Source: Betaproteobacteria bacterium RIFCSPLOWO2_12_FULL_68_20
Lineage (GTDB): Bacteria; Pseudomonadota; Gammaproteobacteria; Burkholderiales; SG8-39
DNA length: 64,000 bases
Direction: 5' to 3'
Assembly (NCBI GenBank): GCA_001770655.1
Contig: MERQ01000061.1
Span: 46,546 to 110,545 of the forward strand
In this document: piece after piece, positions 37,714-46,035 of the stretch
How the letters are laid out: each line of letters starts with the position of its first letter
Numbering within the stretch: position 1 is the stretch's first letter
Translations under genes and position numbers: made by a program
Notes under the pieces: model-generated
The model's database searches: none
The model's input: the letters and a program-made list of their open reading frames with translations, nothing else
What the model was told of the DNA's origin: nothing

Positions 37714-40395
37714 GTGTTCCGCCATTACCTCCAGCCCCTGCTCGCGCCCAGGAGCGTGGCGCTCGTCGGCGCGACCGAGCGCGAAGGCGCGCTGGGCGCG
37801 ATCGTCTACCGCAACCTCGCTGCGGGCGGCCTGCGCGGCGAGCTCTACGCGGTAAATCCGAAGCACCGCACGATCTTCGGCAAGCCCGCCTGGCCGCGGC
37901 TCTCGAAGCTGCCGCTCGCGCCCGACCTGGCGGTGATCGCCACGCCGGCGCGCACGGTGCCGGAGATCATCGAGGACGCCGGCGCGGCCGGCGTCAAGGC
38001 CGCGGTGGTGCTCACCAGCGGCTTCGGCGAGGCCGGCATGAGCGGGCGCGCGCTCCAGGAGGAGACCGTCGCTGCCGCGCGGCGCGGCGGGGTGCGCGTG
38101 CTCGGGCCGAATTGCCTCGGCATCATGCGCACCGACGCCGGGCTGAACGCGACCTTCGCGCGCACCAACGCGCTCCCCGGCAGGCTCGGCCTGGTGTCGC
38201 AGTCGGGCGCGATCTGCGGCGCCATCCTCGACTGGGCGGCGAGCGCCGGGGTCGGCTTCACCAGCGTGGTGTCGCTCGGCGGCGCCGCCGACGTGGATTT
38301 CGGCGAGGTGCTCGATTTCCTCGTCGCCGATCCGGCCACCGAGGCGATCCTCGCCTACATCGAGGGCGTGCGCGACGCGCGCACGTTCATGTCGGCGCTG
38401 CGCGCCGCGGCGCGCGCCAAGCCGGTGGTGGTGCTCAAGGTCGGGCGCCACGCCACCGGCTCGCGCGCGGCTTCCAGCCACACCGGGGCGCTGGTCGGCA
38501 GCGACGAGGTGTTCGGCGCGGCGCTGAGGAGGAGTGGCACGGTGCGCGTGCGCACCTACACGCAGCTGTTCGCCGCCGCGCGCGTGCTGGCGAGCGCGAA
38601 ATTCCCCGAGGGCGAGCGGCTCGCGATCGTCACCAACGGCGGCGGCCCCGGCGTCATGGCCGCCGACAGCGCGGCCGAGAACGGCGTGCCGCTCGCGGTG
38701 CTTTCGCCCGCGACGGTGGCGCGCCTGGACGCGGTGCTGCCCTCGCAGTGGTCGCGCGGCAACCCGATCGATCTCATCGGCGACGCGCCGCCCGAGCGCT
38801 TCGCCGAGGCGACCGCGGCGGCGCTCGCCGACCCGGGCGTGGACGCGGTGCTCGCGATGTATTCGCCGGTGGCGGTGACCTCCCCGGAGGCCGCCGCGCG
38901 CGCCGTGGCCGGCGCCGCGCGCGGCAGCGCCAAGCCGCTGCTCGCGGCCTGGCTGGGCGACATCAACCCGAGCGAGAGCCGCGCCTACCTGGAAGCGCAG
39001 GGCATCCCGAACTTCTACACGCCGGAGAACGCCGTCGAGGCGTTCTCGTTCCTGTGCGCCTACCGGCGCAACCAGGCGCAGCTGCTCGAGGTGCCCGCCG
39101 CGCTCGCGCGCACGGGCGAGGAGCCGCGCCCGGATACCGCCGCCGCGCTCGCGATCCGCGACGCGGCGCTCGCCGGGAAGCGCACGCTCCTCGCCGAGCA
39201 CGAGGCGAAGCGGCTGCTCGCCGCGTTCGGCCTGCCGGTGCCGCCCTCGATCGTCGCCGCGGACCGCGATGCGGCGGTCCGCGCCGCGCGCGAGATCGGC
39301 TTTCCCGCCGCGATCAAGATCCACTCGCCGGACATCGCGCACAAGACCGACGTGGGCGGCGTGCGGCTGAACCTGCAGAACGCCGACATGGTGGCCTCGG
39401 CGTTCGACGACATGGTGCGCCACGTGCGAGCGCTCAGGCCCGAGGCGCGCGTCGAGGGCGTGGTGGTGCAGCCGATGCTGCGCCCGGCGCATGCGCGCGA
39501 GGTGCTGGTGGGCGTCGCCACCGACGCGGTATTCGGCCCGGTGATCTCGTTCGGCGCGGGCGGCGTGGCGGTGGAAGCGGTGCGCGACACCGCCATCGCG
39601 CTGCCGCCCCTGAACGCGATGCTCGCGCGCGACCTGATCGGGCGAACGCGCGTGCACCGGCTGCTTGCCGGCTATCGCGACGTGCCGCCCGCCGACCTGG
39701 AGGCGCTGGTCGCGATCCTCGCCGGCGTCTCGCGCATGGTGTGCGCGCTTCCCTGGCTGAAGGAGATGGACCTGAACCCCGTGCTCGCGCACCCGGGCGG
39801 CGCGGTGATCGCGGACGCCCGGGTGGTGATCGACCCGGCGCGGCTCGAGGCGCCGCCGCGCTACGGCCACATGGCGATCCATCCCTACCCGGCGGAGCTC
39901 GAGGGCAGCATCGCGCTGCGCGACGGCCGGCGCGTCCCGGTGCGCCCGATGCGCCCCGAGGACGCCGCGCTCGAGCGGCGCTTCTTCGACGGCCTTTCGG
40001 AGCAGTCGAGATACCAGCGCTTCATGCAGTACGTGCCGCAGCTCACGCCCGGCATGCTCGCGCGCTTCACGCAGCTCGACTACGACCGCGAGCTCGCGCT
40101 GGTCGCGCTCGACCCCGCGAGCGGGGAGTTCGTCGCCGTCGGGCGCTACGCGCCGAACGCCGACGGCATCACCGCCGAGTTCGCGCTCATCGTCGCCGAC
40201 GCCTGGCAGGGCAAGGGCGTGGGGCGCGCGCTGCTCGAGCGCCTGTGCGACGCGGCGCGCGACGCGGGCTACGAGGCGCTCTACGGCCACATCCTGAACG
40301 CCAACCGCGACATGCTCGACCTCGCGGCGCGCCTGGGCTTCGCCGAGTACGAGCGCAGCGGCGCCGAGGTGAGCGTGGTGCGGCGGCTCATATAG
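37714..40395 (+). CDS. ADP-forming acyl-CoA synthetase fused to GNAT acetyltransferase (PatZ/YfiQ-like)
   Basis: 893 residues. CoA-binding domain (about 1-130: LAPRSVALVGATEREGALG), succinyl-CoA-ligase-like domains with SQSGAICGAILDWA and SSHTGALVGSDEVFGAAL (catalytic His), ATP-grasp part (FPAAIKIHSPDIAHKTDVGGV) and a C-terminal GNAT domain (about 730-893: VRPMRPEDAALERRFFDGLS, WQGKGVGRALLERL). PatZ-type proteins acetylate enzymes such as Acs; ACD activity would make ATP from acyl-CoA. GTG 37714 must be the start because TAG 37702 is in frame just upstream. The mRNA is probably leaderless. Confidence 0.92.
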   Translation: MFRHYLQPLLAPRSVALVGATEREGALGAIVYRNLAAGGLRGELYAVNPKHRTIFGKPAWPRLSKLPLAPDLAVIATPARTVPEIIEDAGAAGVKAAVVLTSGFGEAGMSGRALQEETVAAARRGGVRVLGPNCLGIMRTDAGLNATFARTNALPGRLGLVSQSGAICGAILDWAASAGVGFTSVVSLGGAADVDFGEVLDFLVADPATEAILAYIEGVRDARTFMSALRAAARAKPVVVLKVGRHATGSRAASSHTGALVGSDEVFGAALRRSGTVRVRTYTQLFAAARVLASAKFPEGERLAIVTNGGGPGVMAADSAAENGVPLAVLSPATVARLDAVLPSQWSRGNPIDLIGDAPPERFAEATAAALADPGVDAVLAMYSPVAVTSPEAAARAVAGAARGSAKPLLAAWLGDINPSESRAYLEAQGIPNFYTPENAVEAFSFLCAYRRNQAQLLEVPAALARTGEEPRPDTAAALAIRDAALAGKRTLLAEHEAKRLLAAFGLPVPPSIVAADRDAAVRAAREIGFPAAIKIHSPDIAHKTDVGGVRLNLQNADMVASAFDDMVRHVRALRPEARVEGVVVQPMLRPAHAREVLVGVATDAVFGPVISFGAGGVAVEAVRDTAIALPPLNAMLARDLIGRTRVHRLLAGYRDVPPADLEALVAILAGVSRMVCALPWLKEMDLNPVLAHPGGAVIADARVVIDPARLEAPPRYGHMAIHPYPAELEGSIALRDGRRVPVRPMRPEDAALERRFFDGLSEQSRYQRFMQYVPQLTPGMLARFTQLDYDRELALVALDPASGEFVAVGRYAPNADGITAEFALIVADAWQGKGVGRALLERLCDAARDAGYEALYGHILNANRDMLDLAARLGFAEYERSGAEVSVVRRLI

Positions 40396-40487
40396 CCGGC
40401 CTCAATCGGAGGAATTGCCAATTTCCATTTGATCTATCGAAGCGCGGGCCGTAGGCTGGCTGCGCCGATTCCGGACAAGGAGGCAGC

Positions 40488-40910
40488 ATGAAATCGATCA
40501 AGGGCACCAAGACGCACGACAACCTCAAGTACGCGTTCGCCGGCGAGTCGCAGGCGAACCGGCGCTATCTGTATTTCGCCGCCAAGGCCGACGTCGAGGG
40601 GCAAAACGACGTGTCGGCCCTTTTCCGCTCCACGGCCGAGGGCGAGACCGGGCATGCGCACGGGCACCTGGAGTACCTGGAGACCGTGGGCGATCCGGCG
40701 ACCGATCTCCCGATCGGCAGGACGAGGGAGAATCTGAAGGCGGCGGTGGCAGGCGAGACGCACGAGTACACCGACATGTATCCCGGGATGGCCAAGCAGG
40801 CGCGCGAAGAGGGCTTTGCCGAGATCGCCGACTGGTTCGAGACGCTGGCGAAGGCCGAGCGCAGCCACGCCAACCGCTTCCAGAAGGCGCTCGACCAGCT
40901 GGCCGATTGA
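40488..40910 (+). CDS. Rubrerythrin, diiron domain only
   Basis: 140 residues. Ferritin-like four-helix bundle with diiron ligands in [41 protein letters not shown] and [11 protein letters not shown]. The C-terminal rubredoxin domain of classic rubrerythrin is missing, as in the short form that pairs with a (Fe-S)-binding protein gene, found here 3 nt downstream. Likely an H2O2 reductase using external electrons. AAGGAGG precedes the ATG. A TTGAT half-site at 40429 lies upstream but lacks its second half. Confidence 0.93.
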   Translation: MKSIKGTKTHDNLKYAFAGESQANRRYLYFAAKADVEGQNDVSALFRSTAEGETGHAHGHLEYLETVGDPATDLPIGRTRENLKAAVAGETHEYTDMYPGMAKQAREEGFAEIADWFETLAKAERSHANRFQKALDQLAD

Positions 40911-40913
40911 CGC

Positions 40914-42254
40914 ATGACCGTGCGCGAAGGGAGCCTCGAGGCTCCCACCCGCCATCCGCTCGACTGGAAGAGCGCGGACTTCTACGACGAGGAGAAAGCG
41001 CTCAAGGAGGTCGGGCGGATCTTCGACATCTGCCACGGGTGCAGGCGGTGCATCAACCTGTGCACCGCCTTCCCGACGCTGTTCGACCTGGTCGACTCGA
41101 GCTCGACCATGGAGGCGGACGGGGTGGCGAAGCAGGACTACTGGAAAGTGGTCGACCAGTGCTACCTGTGCGACATGTGCTACCTGACCAAGTGCCCGTA
41201 CGTGCCGCCGCACCCCTGGAACGTCGACTTCCCGCACGTGATGCTGCGCGCCAAGGCGGTCAAGTTCAGGAAGGGCGGGCTGAAGCTGCGCGACAAGCTC
41301 CTCTCCTCGACCGATGCGCTGGGGAAACTGGCCACCATTCCCGTGGTGGTGCAGACGGTGAACGCGCTTAACAAGAACGGCGCCGCGCGTATAGCGATGG
41401 AAAAGATGCTCGGCGTGCACAAGGACCGCGAGCTGCCCGAGTACGCGAGCCGCAAGTTCCGGCCCAATGCGGCCGCGTCGAAGCCCTTCCCGGTGAAGGA
41501 CGGCAAGAACACCCCGGGCAAGGTGGCGGTCTTCTCCACCTGCTACGTCAACTACAACGAGCCGGGGATGGGGCACGACCTGCTCGCGATCCTCGAGCAC
41601 AACGAGATCCCGTACGTCATCGTCGAGAAGGAAGCCTGCTGCGGCATGCCGAAGCTCGAGCTGGGCGACCTCGAGGCGGTGGCGAAGCTGAAGGACGTGA
41701 ACATCCCGGTGCTCGGCAAGCTGGCGAAAGAGGGCTACGCCATCCTCGCCGCGGTGCCCTCCTGCGCCCTCATGTTCAAGCAGGAGATCCCGCTCATGTT
41801 CCCGGACGACCCGGACGTGAAGGCGGTGGAAGACGCGATGTTCGATCCGTTCGAGTACCTGGTGCTGAGGAAGAAGGACGGGCTGCTCAGGACCGATTTC
41901 AAGGACAAGCTCGGAAAAGTCTCCTACCACATCCCCTGCCACTCGCGCGTGCAGAAGATGGGGCAGAAGACGCGCGAGATGCTGGAGGCGATCCCGGGTA
42001 CCGAGGTGAATCTCGTCGAGCGCTGCTCGGGCCACGACGGCACCTGGGGCGTGAAGAGCGAATACTTCGCCAACTCGATGAAAATCGGCCGCCCGGTGTT
42101 CGGCCAGATGGGCTCGGGCGACCCGGATTACGTCAGCTCCGACTGCCCGATCGCGGGGCGGCATATCATGCAGGGCATGCGCAGCAGCGAGGGTGCGGGA
42201 AAAGCCGTGAAGGCGCACCCCATTACGCTGCTGCGCAAGGCCTACGGCATCTAG
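40914..42254 (+). CDS. Heterodisulfide-reductase-related (Fe-S)-binding protein with CCG domains
   Basis: 446 residues. N-terminal ferredoxin pair ([32 protein letters not shown]) and two CCG/cysteine-rich domains ([11 protein letters not shown] and [28 protein letters not shown] and CSGHDGTWG). This GlpC/HdrD-like protein is commonly encoded with rubrerythrin and DUF3501 genes and probably supplies electrons to the rubrerythrin. DUF3501 is not found here. ATG 40914 is 3 nt after the rubrerythrin stop. Confidence 0.92.
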   Translation: MTVREGSLEAPTRHPLDWKSADFYDEEKALKEVGRIFDICHGCRRCINLCTAFPTLFDLVDSSSTMEADGVAKQDYWKVVDQCYLCDMCYLTKCPYVPPHPWNVDFPHVMLRAKAVKFRKGGLKLRDKLLSSTDALGKLATIPVVVQTVNALNKNGAARIAMEKMLGVHKDRELPEYASRKFRPNAAASKPFPVKDGKNTPGKVAVFSTCYVNYNEPGMGHDLLAILEHNEIPYVIVEKEACCGMPKLELGDLEAVAKLKDVNIPVLGKLAKEGYAILAAVPSCALMFKQEIPLMFPDDPDVKAVEDAMFDPFEYLVLRKKDGLLRTDFKDKLGKVSYHIPCHSRVQKMGQKTREMLEAIPGTEVNLVERCSGHDGTWGVKSEYFANSMKIGRPVFGQMGSGDPDYVSSDCPIAGRHIMQGMRSSEGAGKAVKAHPITLLRKAYGI

Positions 42255-43092
42255 AGCCCTAGCACTCGTACTGCTTCTCGCCGGCTGCGCGCAGCTCGCG
42301 CCGCTGCCGCCGGGAACGCTCGCGTTCGGCCTGCTCGGCGACGTCCCCTACTCCGATTACGAGGTTCAGAGCCTCGAGGCGCTGATCGACGACATGAACG
42401 CGCAGAAGCTCGCGTTCGTCGTCCATATCGGCGACATCACCTCGGGCCGGGGCCCGTGTACTGACGAGTGGCTCGAGGCGCGGAAGACCCAGTTCTCGCG
42501 CCTGCGCCATCCGTTCGTGCTGCTGCCGGGGGACAACGACTGGACCGACTGCCACCGCACCGGATTCGATCCGCTGGAGCGGCTGGAGAAGTGGCGCAGC
42601 TTGTTCTGCTACGGCGAGACGATCTTCAGGCTGGAGCGGCAGCAGAACGAATACTGCGAGCACGTCCGCTGGATCGCCGGGGGCATGCTGTTCGTGGCGC
42701 TCAACGTACCGGGGAGCAACAACAACCTGGGGCGCACGAAGGAGATGGACGCCGAGCATGCGCGGCGCATGGCGGCGGTATTCGAGTGGCTCGATTCGAG
42801 CGCCGCGCTCGCGCGCGAGCGGCGGCTGGATGGGCTGGTGGTGCTGATGCAAGCCAACATCTTCGAGCGCCGGCGCGGGCCCGACGGGTTTGCTAGGGTG
42901 CGCGAGCGCCTCGCCGCGCTTGCGAGAGAGTTTGCCGGCCGGGTCGTGCTCGTGCATGGAGACGAGCACACTTTTCGCGACGATGAGCCGCTGCCGGGGC
43001 TACGGCGGATCGAGGTCTATGGCTCGCCGTTTGTGCGCTGGCTGAGGGCGATTATCCTTCCGGGCGGAATGCTGATCGAGCCGTCGAATTAG
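42253..43092 (+). CDS. Metallophosphoesterase-like lipoprotein, start codon not identifiable
   Basis: About 279 residues. The frame contains a lipoprotein signal (LALVLLLAGCAQLAPLPPG, lipobox LAGC) and calcineurin-like phosphoesterase motifs FGLLGDVPYSD, VVHIGDITSG, LPGDNDWTDCH and VHGDEH. The track's ATG 42394 would remove the signal and the first metal-binding Asp. The frame opens after a TGA at 42208 but holds no ATG, GTG or TTG before the signal; CTA 42259 and CTG 42271 are the nearest candidates, and the first bases overlap the previous gene's stop. The coordinate 42253 marks the start of the n-region, not a proven initiator. Confidence 0.72.
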   Translation, partial: RALALVLLLAGCAQLAPLPPGTLAFGLLGDVPYSDYEVQSLEALIDDMNAQKLAFVVHIGDITSGRGPCTDEWLEARKTQFSRLRHPFVLLPGDNDWTDCHRTGFDPLERLEKWRSLFCYGETIFRLERQQNEYCEHVRWIAGGMLFVALNVPGSNNNLGRTKEMDAEHARRMAAVFEWLDSSAALARERRLDGLVVLMQANIFERRRGPDGFARVRERLAALAREFAGRVVLVHGDEHTFRDDEPLPGLRRIEVYGSPFVRWLRAIILPGGMLIEPSN

Positions 43093-43108
43093 GCTCCGGC
43101 ATCTAGTA

Positions 43109-43120
43109 TTGGATATCCAA
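43109..43120. promoter_or_regulatory. Palindromic operator of the BrnT-like module
   Basis: TTGGATATCCAA is a perfect 12-bp palindrome 16 nt before the -35 hexamer, a plausible site for autoregulation by the antitoxin. Confidence 0.5.
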
Positions 43121-43135
43121 ACGCCTGGCCACCTG

Positions 43136-43164
43136 ATGACAAAAGGCACACGCCGGGGTACACT
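43136..43164 (+). promoter_or_regulatory. Promoter of the BrnT-like toxin-antitoxin module
   Basis: -35 ATGACA (5 of 6), 17-bp spacer, -10 TACACT (4 of 6). The -10 ends 6 nt before GTG 43171, so the transcript should start at the initiator and be leaderless. Confidence 0.75.
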
Positions 43165-43170
43165 GCCCGC

Positions 43171-43464
43171 GTGAAGCCGTTCCGGTGGGACCCGGATAAG
43201 AACGAGCGCTTGAAGACGGGCCGCGGCATCTCTTTCGAGGAGATCGTTCTTGCGGTAGAGGAAGGTGGACTCAAGGATATTCTGGTCCATCCGAACCAAA
43301 AGCGTTATCCGGGTCAGGTGGTTCTAGTCGTGGCCTATCGGGAGTACGTCTTCCTTGTTCCATCGGTCGAGGAAGAGGAGCACTACTCCTTGAAGACCGT
43401 CATTCCGAGCCGGAAAGCAACGCGCGACTATTTGGAGATGGATGATCCCGATGAAAAGTCTTGA
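43171..43464 (+). CDS. BrnT-like type II toxin
   Basis: 97 residues. KPFRWDPDKNERLKTGRGIS resembles the BrnT opening (FEWDPEKNxxN), followed by a small beta-sheet (QVVLVVAYREYVFLVP) and the conserved IPSRKATRDYL end. BrnT toxins are RelE-fold ribonucleases. The toxin gene comes first and overlaps the antitoxin gene by 23 nt, the brnT-brnA order. Base composition is lower in GC than its neighbours, consistent with recent acquisition. Confidence 0.8.
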   Translation: MKPFRWDPDKNERLKTGRGISFEEIVLAVEEGGLKDILVHPNQKRYPGQVVLVVAYREYVFLVPSVEEEEHYSLKTVIPSRKATRDYLEMDDPDEKS

Positions 43465-43774
43465 CCGTTACGAACGAGAAATGCTGGGAGCCTACGAGAA
43501 GGGCGTATTGGTTTCCGTGCGCCCCACAAAGGCACAGCTCGCCGCGTTTCGCGATGCCGCACGTGCGACCTTTGTAAAGAGCAGGCGCGTGAACATTCGC
43601 CTTTCCGCGGCCGATCTTATGGACATTCAAGCCCGCGCGTATGAAGAGGGTGTTCCCTACCAGACGCTAATTGCCAGTGTGCTGCACAAGTACGTGTCGG
43701 GGCGTTTGCACGAGAAGAGGTCACGTCTAACCGCCGGTTCAACGGCGACCGCCCGCAGGCGGGCGGCGCGCTAG
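43442..43774 (+). CDS. Ribbon-helix-helix antitoxin of the BrnT-like module
   Basis: 110 residues. N-terminal helix (SLDRYEREMLGAYEKGVL) and the RHH-like segment KSRRVNIRLSAADLMDIQAR with EGVPYQTLIASVLHKYVSGRL, the usual form for antitoxins paired with this toxin type. ATG 43442 has a GGAG 5 nt upstream; ATG 43451 is possible. A basic tail of about 20 residues follows the folded part. Confidence 0.8.
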   Translation: MIPMKSLDRYEREMLGAYEKGVLVSVRPTKAQLAAFRDAARATFVKSRRVNIRLSAADLMDIQARAYEEGVPYQTLIASVLHKYVSGRLHEKRSRLTAGSTATARRRAAR

Positions 43775-43815
43775 CCGGGACGTTTGGGCGTCATAGAGGG
43801 AAGCAAGGAGTGGCT

Positions 43816-44196
43816 GTGCGCATCGTCAGGCTTGGCAGCCCGCGAGTGCAAGGCGAAGGCACGCGCATCGGGACGGTCCGCCGTCCACCGCGAGGCGTGC
43901 CCAAGACCGAGTTCGCATCACGGAACTGGTACGACGTGTGGTTCCCCAACCTGGCGCCGAGCCTCGAGACCATGAAGCTCGGCCAAAAGGTCAGCACGCC
44001 CACTCAGTGGGCCGCATTTGCCAGGAAGTACCGGGCTGAAATGGCGACTCCCGACAACAGCCACGCCATCGGGCTTCTCGCCGCCCTGTCCCACCAAAGC
44101 AACTTCTCGGTCGGCTGCTACTGCGAGAACGAGGCGCACTGCCACCGTTCGGTGTTGCGCCAGCTCTTGATCGAAAAGGGCGCCAAGCTTGCCTAG
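43816..44196 (+). CDS. DUF488 family protein
   Basis: 126 residues. RIVRLGSPRVQGEGTRIGT, NWYDVWFPNLAPS and CYCENEAHCHRSVLRQLL (Cys/His-containing motif) match the YeaO-type DUF488 family, whose function is unknown. AAGGAG lies 5 nt before GTG 43816, so that start is preferred to GTG 43810. Its 3' end overlaps the Ser/Thr kinase gene by 4 nt, convergently. Confidence 0.85.
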   Translation: MRIVRLGSPRVQGEGTRIGTVRRPPRGVPKTEFASRNWYDVWFPNLAPSLETMKLGQKVSTPTQWAAFARKYRAEMATPDNSHAIGLLAALSHQSNFSVGCYCENEAHCHRSVLRQLLIEKGAKLA

Positions 44197-46031
44197 CTGC
44201 GGAACACCGCCGCAAATCTCCCACCGAGCGTCTTGATCCGCTCAAGAAACGACCGCTCCGCCGCGCTCTCCTTCCTCTTCTTCGCCGACTCCACCCGCAC
44301 CAGCCCCGGCGTCATCATCACCCGCGCATAGCGATCGAGCGCCGTGGCGAGCGCCTGGTCGAGCAACGAGTAGTTCACCGGCTTCTTGACGAAGCGGTAG
44401 ATGCGCGCCTCGTTGATGAGGTTGATGATCGTCTCCGAGTCGGAAGAGCCCGAAGCGACGATGAGCTGGGTCTGCGGCGACTGGTTCTTCAACACGCGCA
44501 GCAGCGCCGCCGGGTCCTCAGACCGCCCGTCCAGATCGCACACCAGCGCGCCGACCTCTTCCTGAGCCAATAGCGCGAGCGCGGTATCGGCGTCCTGCGC
44601 CTCGAGCACGGAAAACCTCTTCTGCGCCAGCTCGCGCGCGGCGCGCGCCATCGCCGCCTCGCCGAGCACCAGCGCCGCCGCATCGGTGCGCGGCGCTTTC
44701 GCCCCGCGCGCGGCGGCCGCCTCGAGCGCGATCGCGACCGACACCGCTTCCGCGAGCGTCGCCTGCAGGTCCTCCTGCTGCCAGGGCTTGGAAACGAACC
44801 TGAACACCTCGCTCTCGTTCACCGAGCCGACGATCGCCGCGAGGTCGGAGTAGCCGGTGAGCAGCAGGCGCACCGTGGACGGCGCCAGGCTCTTCGCCTC
44901 GCGCAGCAGCTCGACCCCGAGCATCTCGGGCATCCGCTGGTCGCTCACCAGCACGTGGAAGCGCCGCGCCTTCAGCCGCTCGAGCGCCTGCGCCCCGCCG
45001 GAAGCGGTCTCGATTTCGTAGGTGTCGCGGAACAGCGATAGCAGCGCATTCAGCACCCGCTCCTCGTCGTCGACGAAGAGAATCGATGGCCGCTTCTGCG
45101 CCGGCGCCGCGGCGATCTGCGCTTCGCCTGCCTTGAGCGCGCGGCGCAGCGCGCCCACGCCCGCCATGCGCGGCGCCCGCGGCACGGTCGTTTCCGACCC
45201 GGCGCGCGCCGGCGCGGGCTTGGTCCCGAACGCCTTCCTCAGCGCCTCTAGGAACTCGCGCGCGCTCTCGTAGCGCTCGGTGCGGTCCTTGGCCAATCCC
45301 TTCGCGATCGCCTCATCCACCGCCGCCGGCAGCCGCGGCTCGAGCGAAGAAGGCGCGGCCGGCGCCTCTTCCAGGACCTGCTTGAGAAGATTCCCGCCTT
45401 GCCCGTCGAACGGCCGCCGGCCGCACAGCACCTCGTAGGCGATCACCGCGGAGGCGTAGACGTCGGTCCGCTCGTCGGCGCTCTTGCCGTCGAACTGCTC
45501 CGGCGCCATGTAGAAGGGCGTGCCCAGCACTTCGCCCGCCTGCGTGAGGTGCGAGCGCTCGATGCGCGCGATGCCGAAATCGCTGATCTTGGCGACTCCC
45601 ATCTCGCTCACCAGCACGTTTCCCGGCTTCACGTCGCGATGCACCACGCCGCGAGCGTGCGAGTAGTCGAGGGCTTCGAGCAGCTGCGCCAGCACCTCGG
45701 GCAGCTCGGCGAGCCCCGGCCGCCAGCCGGCGCGCAGGTGGTCGCGCAGCGACTTGCCCTCCACCAGCTCCATCGCGATCCAGGCGTGCTCGTCGTCCTC
45801 GCCGTATTCGTAAATCGCGACGATGTTCGGATGCGACAGGTTCCCCGCCGCCTGCGCCTCGCGCTTGAAGCGCTCGAGGATCGGCTGCGCCTCCTCGGGA
45901 TCGAGGTCGGCCTTTCTCACCACCTTGATCGCGACCGGCCGCTTGATCACCGGGTCCACGGCGCGGTAGACGATCGCCATCCCGCCGCGACCCACCTCGC
46001 CCTCCAGCTCGTACTTGCCGATTTTCGCCAT
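44193..46031 (-). CDS. Ser/Thr protein kinase with two C-terminal receiver domains
   Basis: 612 residues. Hanks-type kinase (about 1-270: GEVGRGGMAIVYRA, AIKVV, HRDVKPGNVL, DFGIAR, APEQ, all catalytic residues present). Then a complete receiver (about 305-425: ILFVDDEERVLNAL, phospho-Asp in VLVSDQRMPE, Lys in FVSKPWQQED) and a second receiver (about 455-575) that keeps CDLDG and VKKPV but lacks the acidic pocket, so it is probably a pseudo-receiver. No membrane segment. It follows the histidine kinase gene by 4 nt, and phosphotransfer from that kinase to the first receiver could control Ser/Thr phosphorylation. Confidence 0.93.
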   Translation of the reverse strand: MAKIGKYELEGEVGRGGMAIVYRAVDPVIKRPVAIKVVRKADLDPEEAQPILERFKREAQAAGNLSHPNIVAIYEYGEDDEHAWIAMELVEGKSLRDHLRAGWRPGLAELPEVLAQLLEALDYSHARGVVHRDVKPGNVLVSEMGVAKISDFGIARIERSHLTQAGEVLGTPFYMAPEQFDGKSADERTDVYASAVIAYEVLCGRRPFDGQGGNLLKQVLEEAPAAPSSLEPRLPAAVDEAIAKGLAKDRTERYESAREFLEALRKAFGTKPAPARAGSETTVPRAPRMAGVGALRRALKAGEAQIAAAPAQKRPSILFVDDEERVLNALLSLFRDTYEIETASGGAQALERLKARRFHVLVSDQRMPEMLGVELLREAKSLAPSTVRLLLTGYSDLAAIVGSVNESEVFRFVSKPWQQEDLQATLAEAVSVAIALEAAAARGAKAPRTDAAALVLGEAAMARAARELAQKRFSVLEAQDADTALALLAQEEVGALVCDLDGRSEDPAALLRVLKNQSPQTQLIVASGSSDSETIINLINEARIYRFVKKPVNYSLLDQALATALDRYARVMMTPGLVRVESAKKRKESAAERSFLERIKTLGGRFAAVFRS

Positions 46032-46035
46032 CACC

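Noticed and set aside
37678-40290. 870-aa minus-strand ORF
   Set aside because: Antisense of the PatZ-like gene in the high-GC shadow frame; His/Arg/Ala-rich with no domain.
40429-40442. TTGAT half-site before rubrerythrin
   Set aside because: Second half reads CGAAG and no -10 fits the spacing, so it was not counted as an FNR box.
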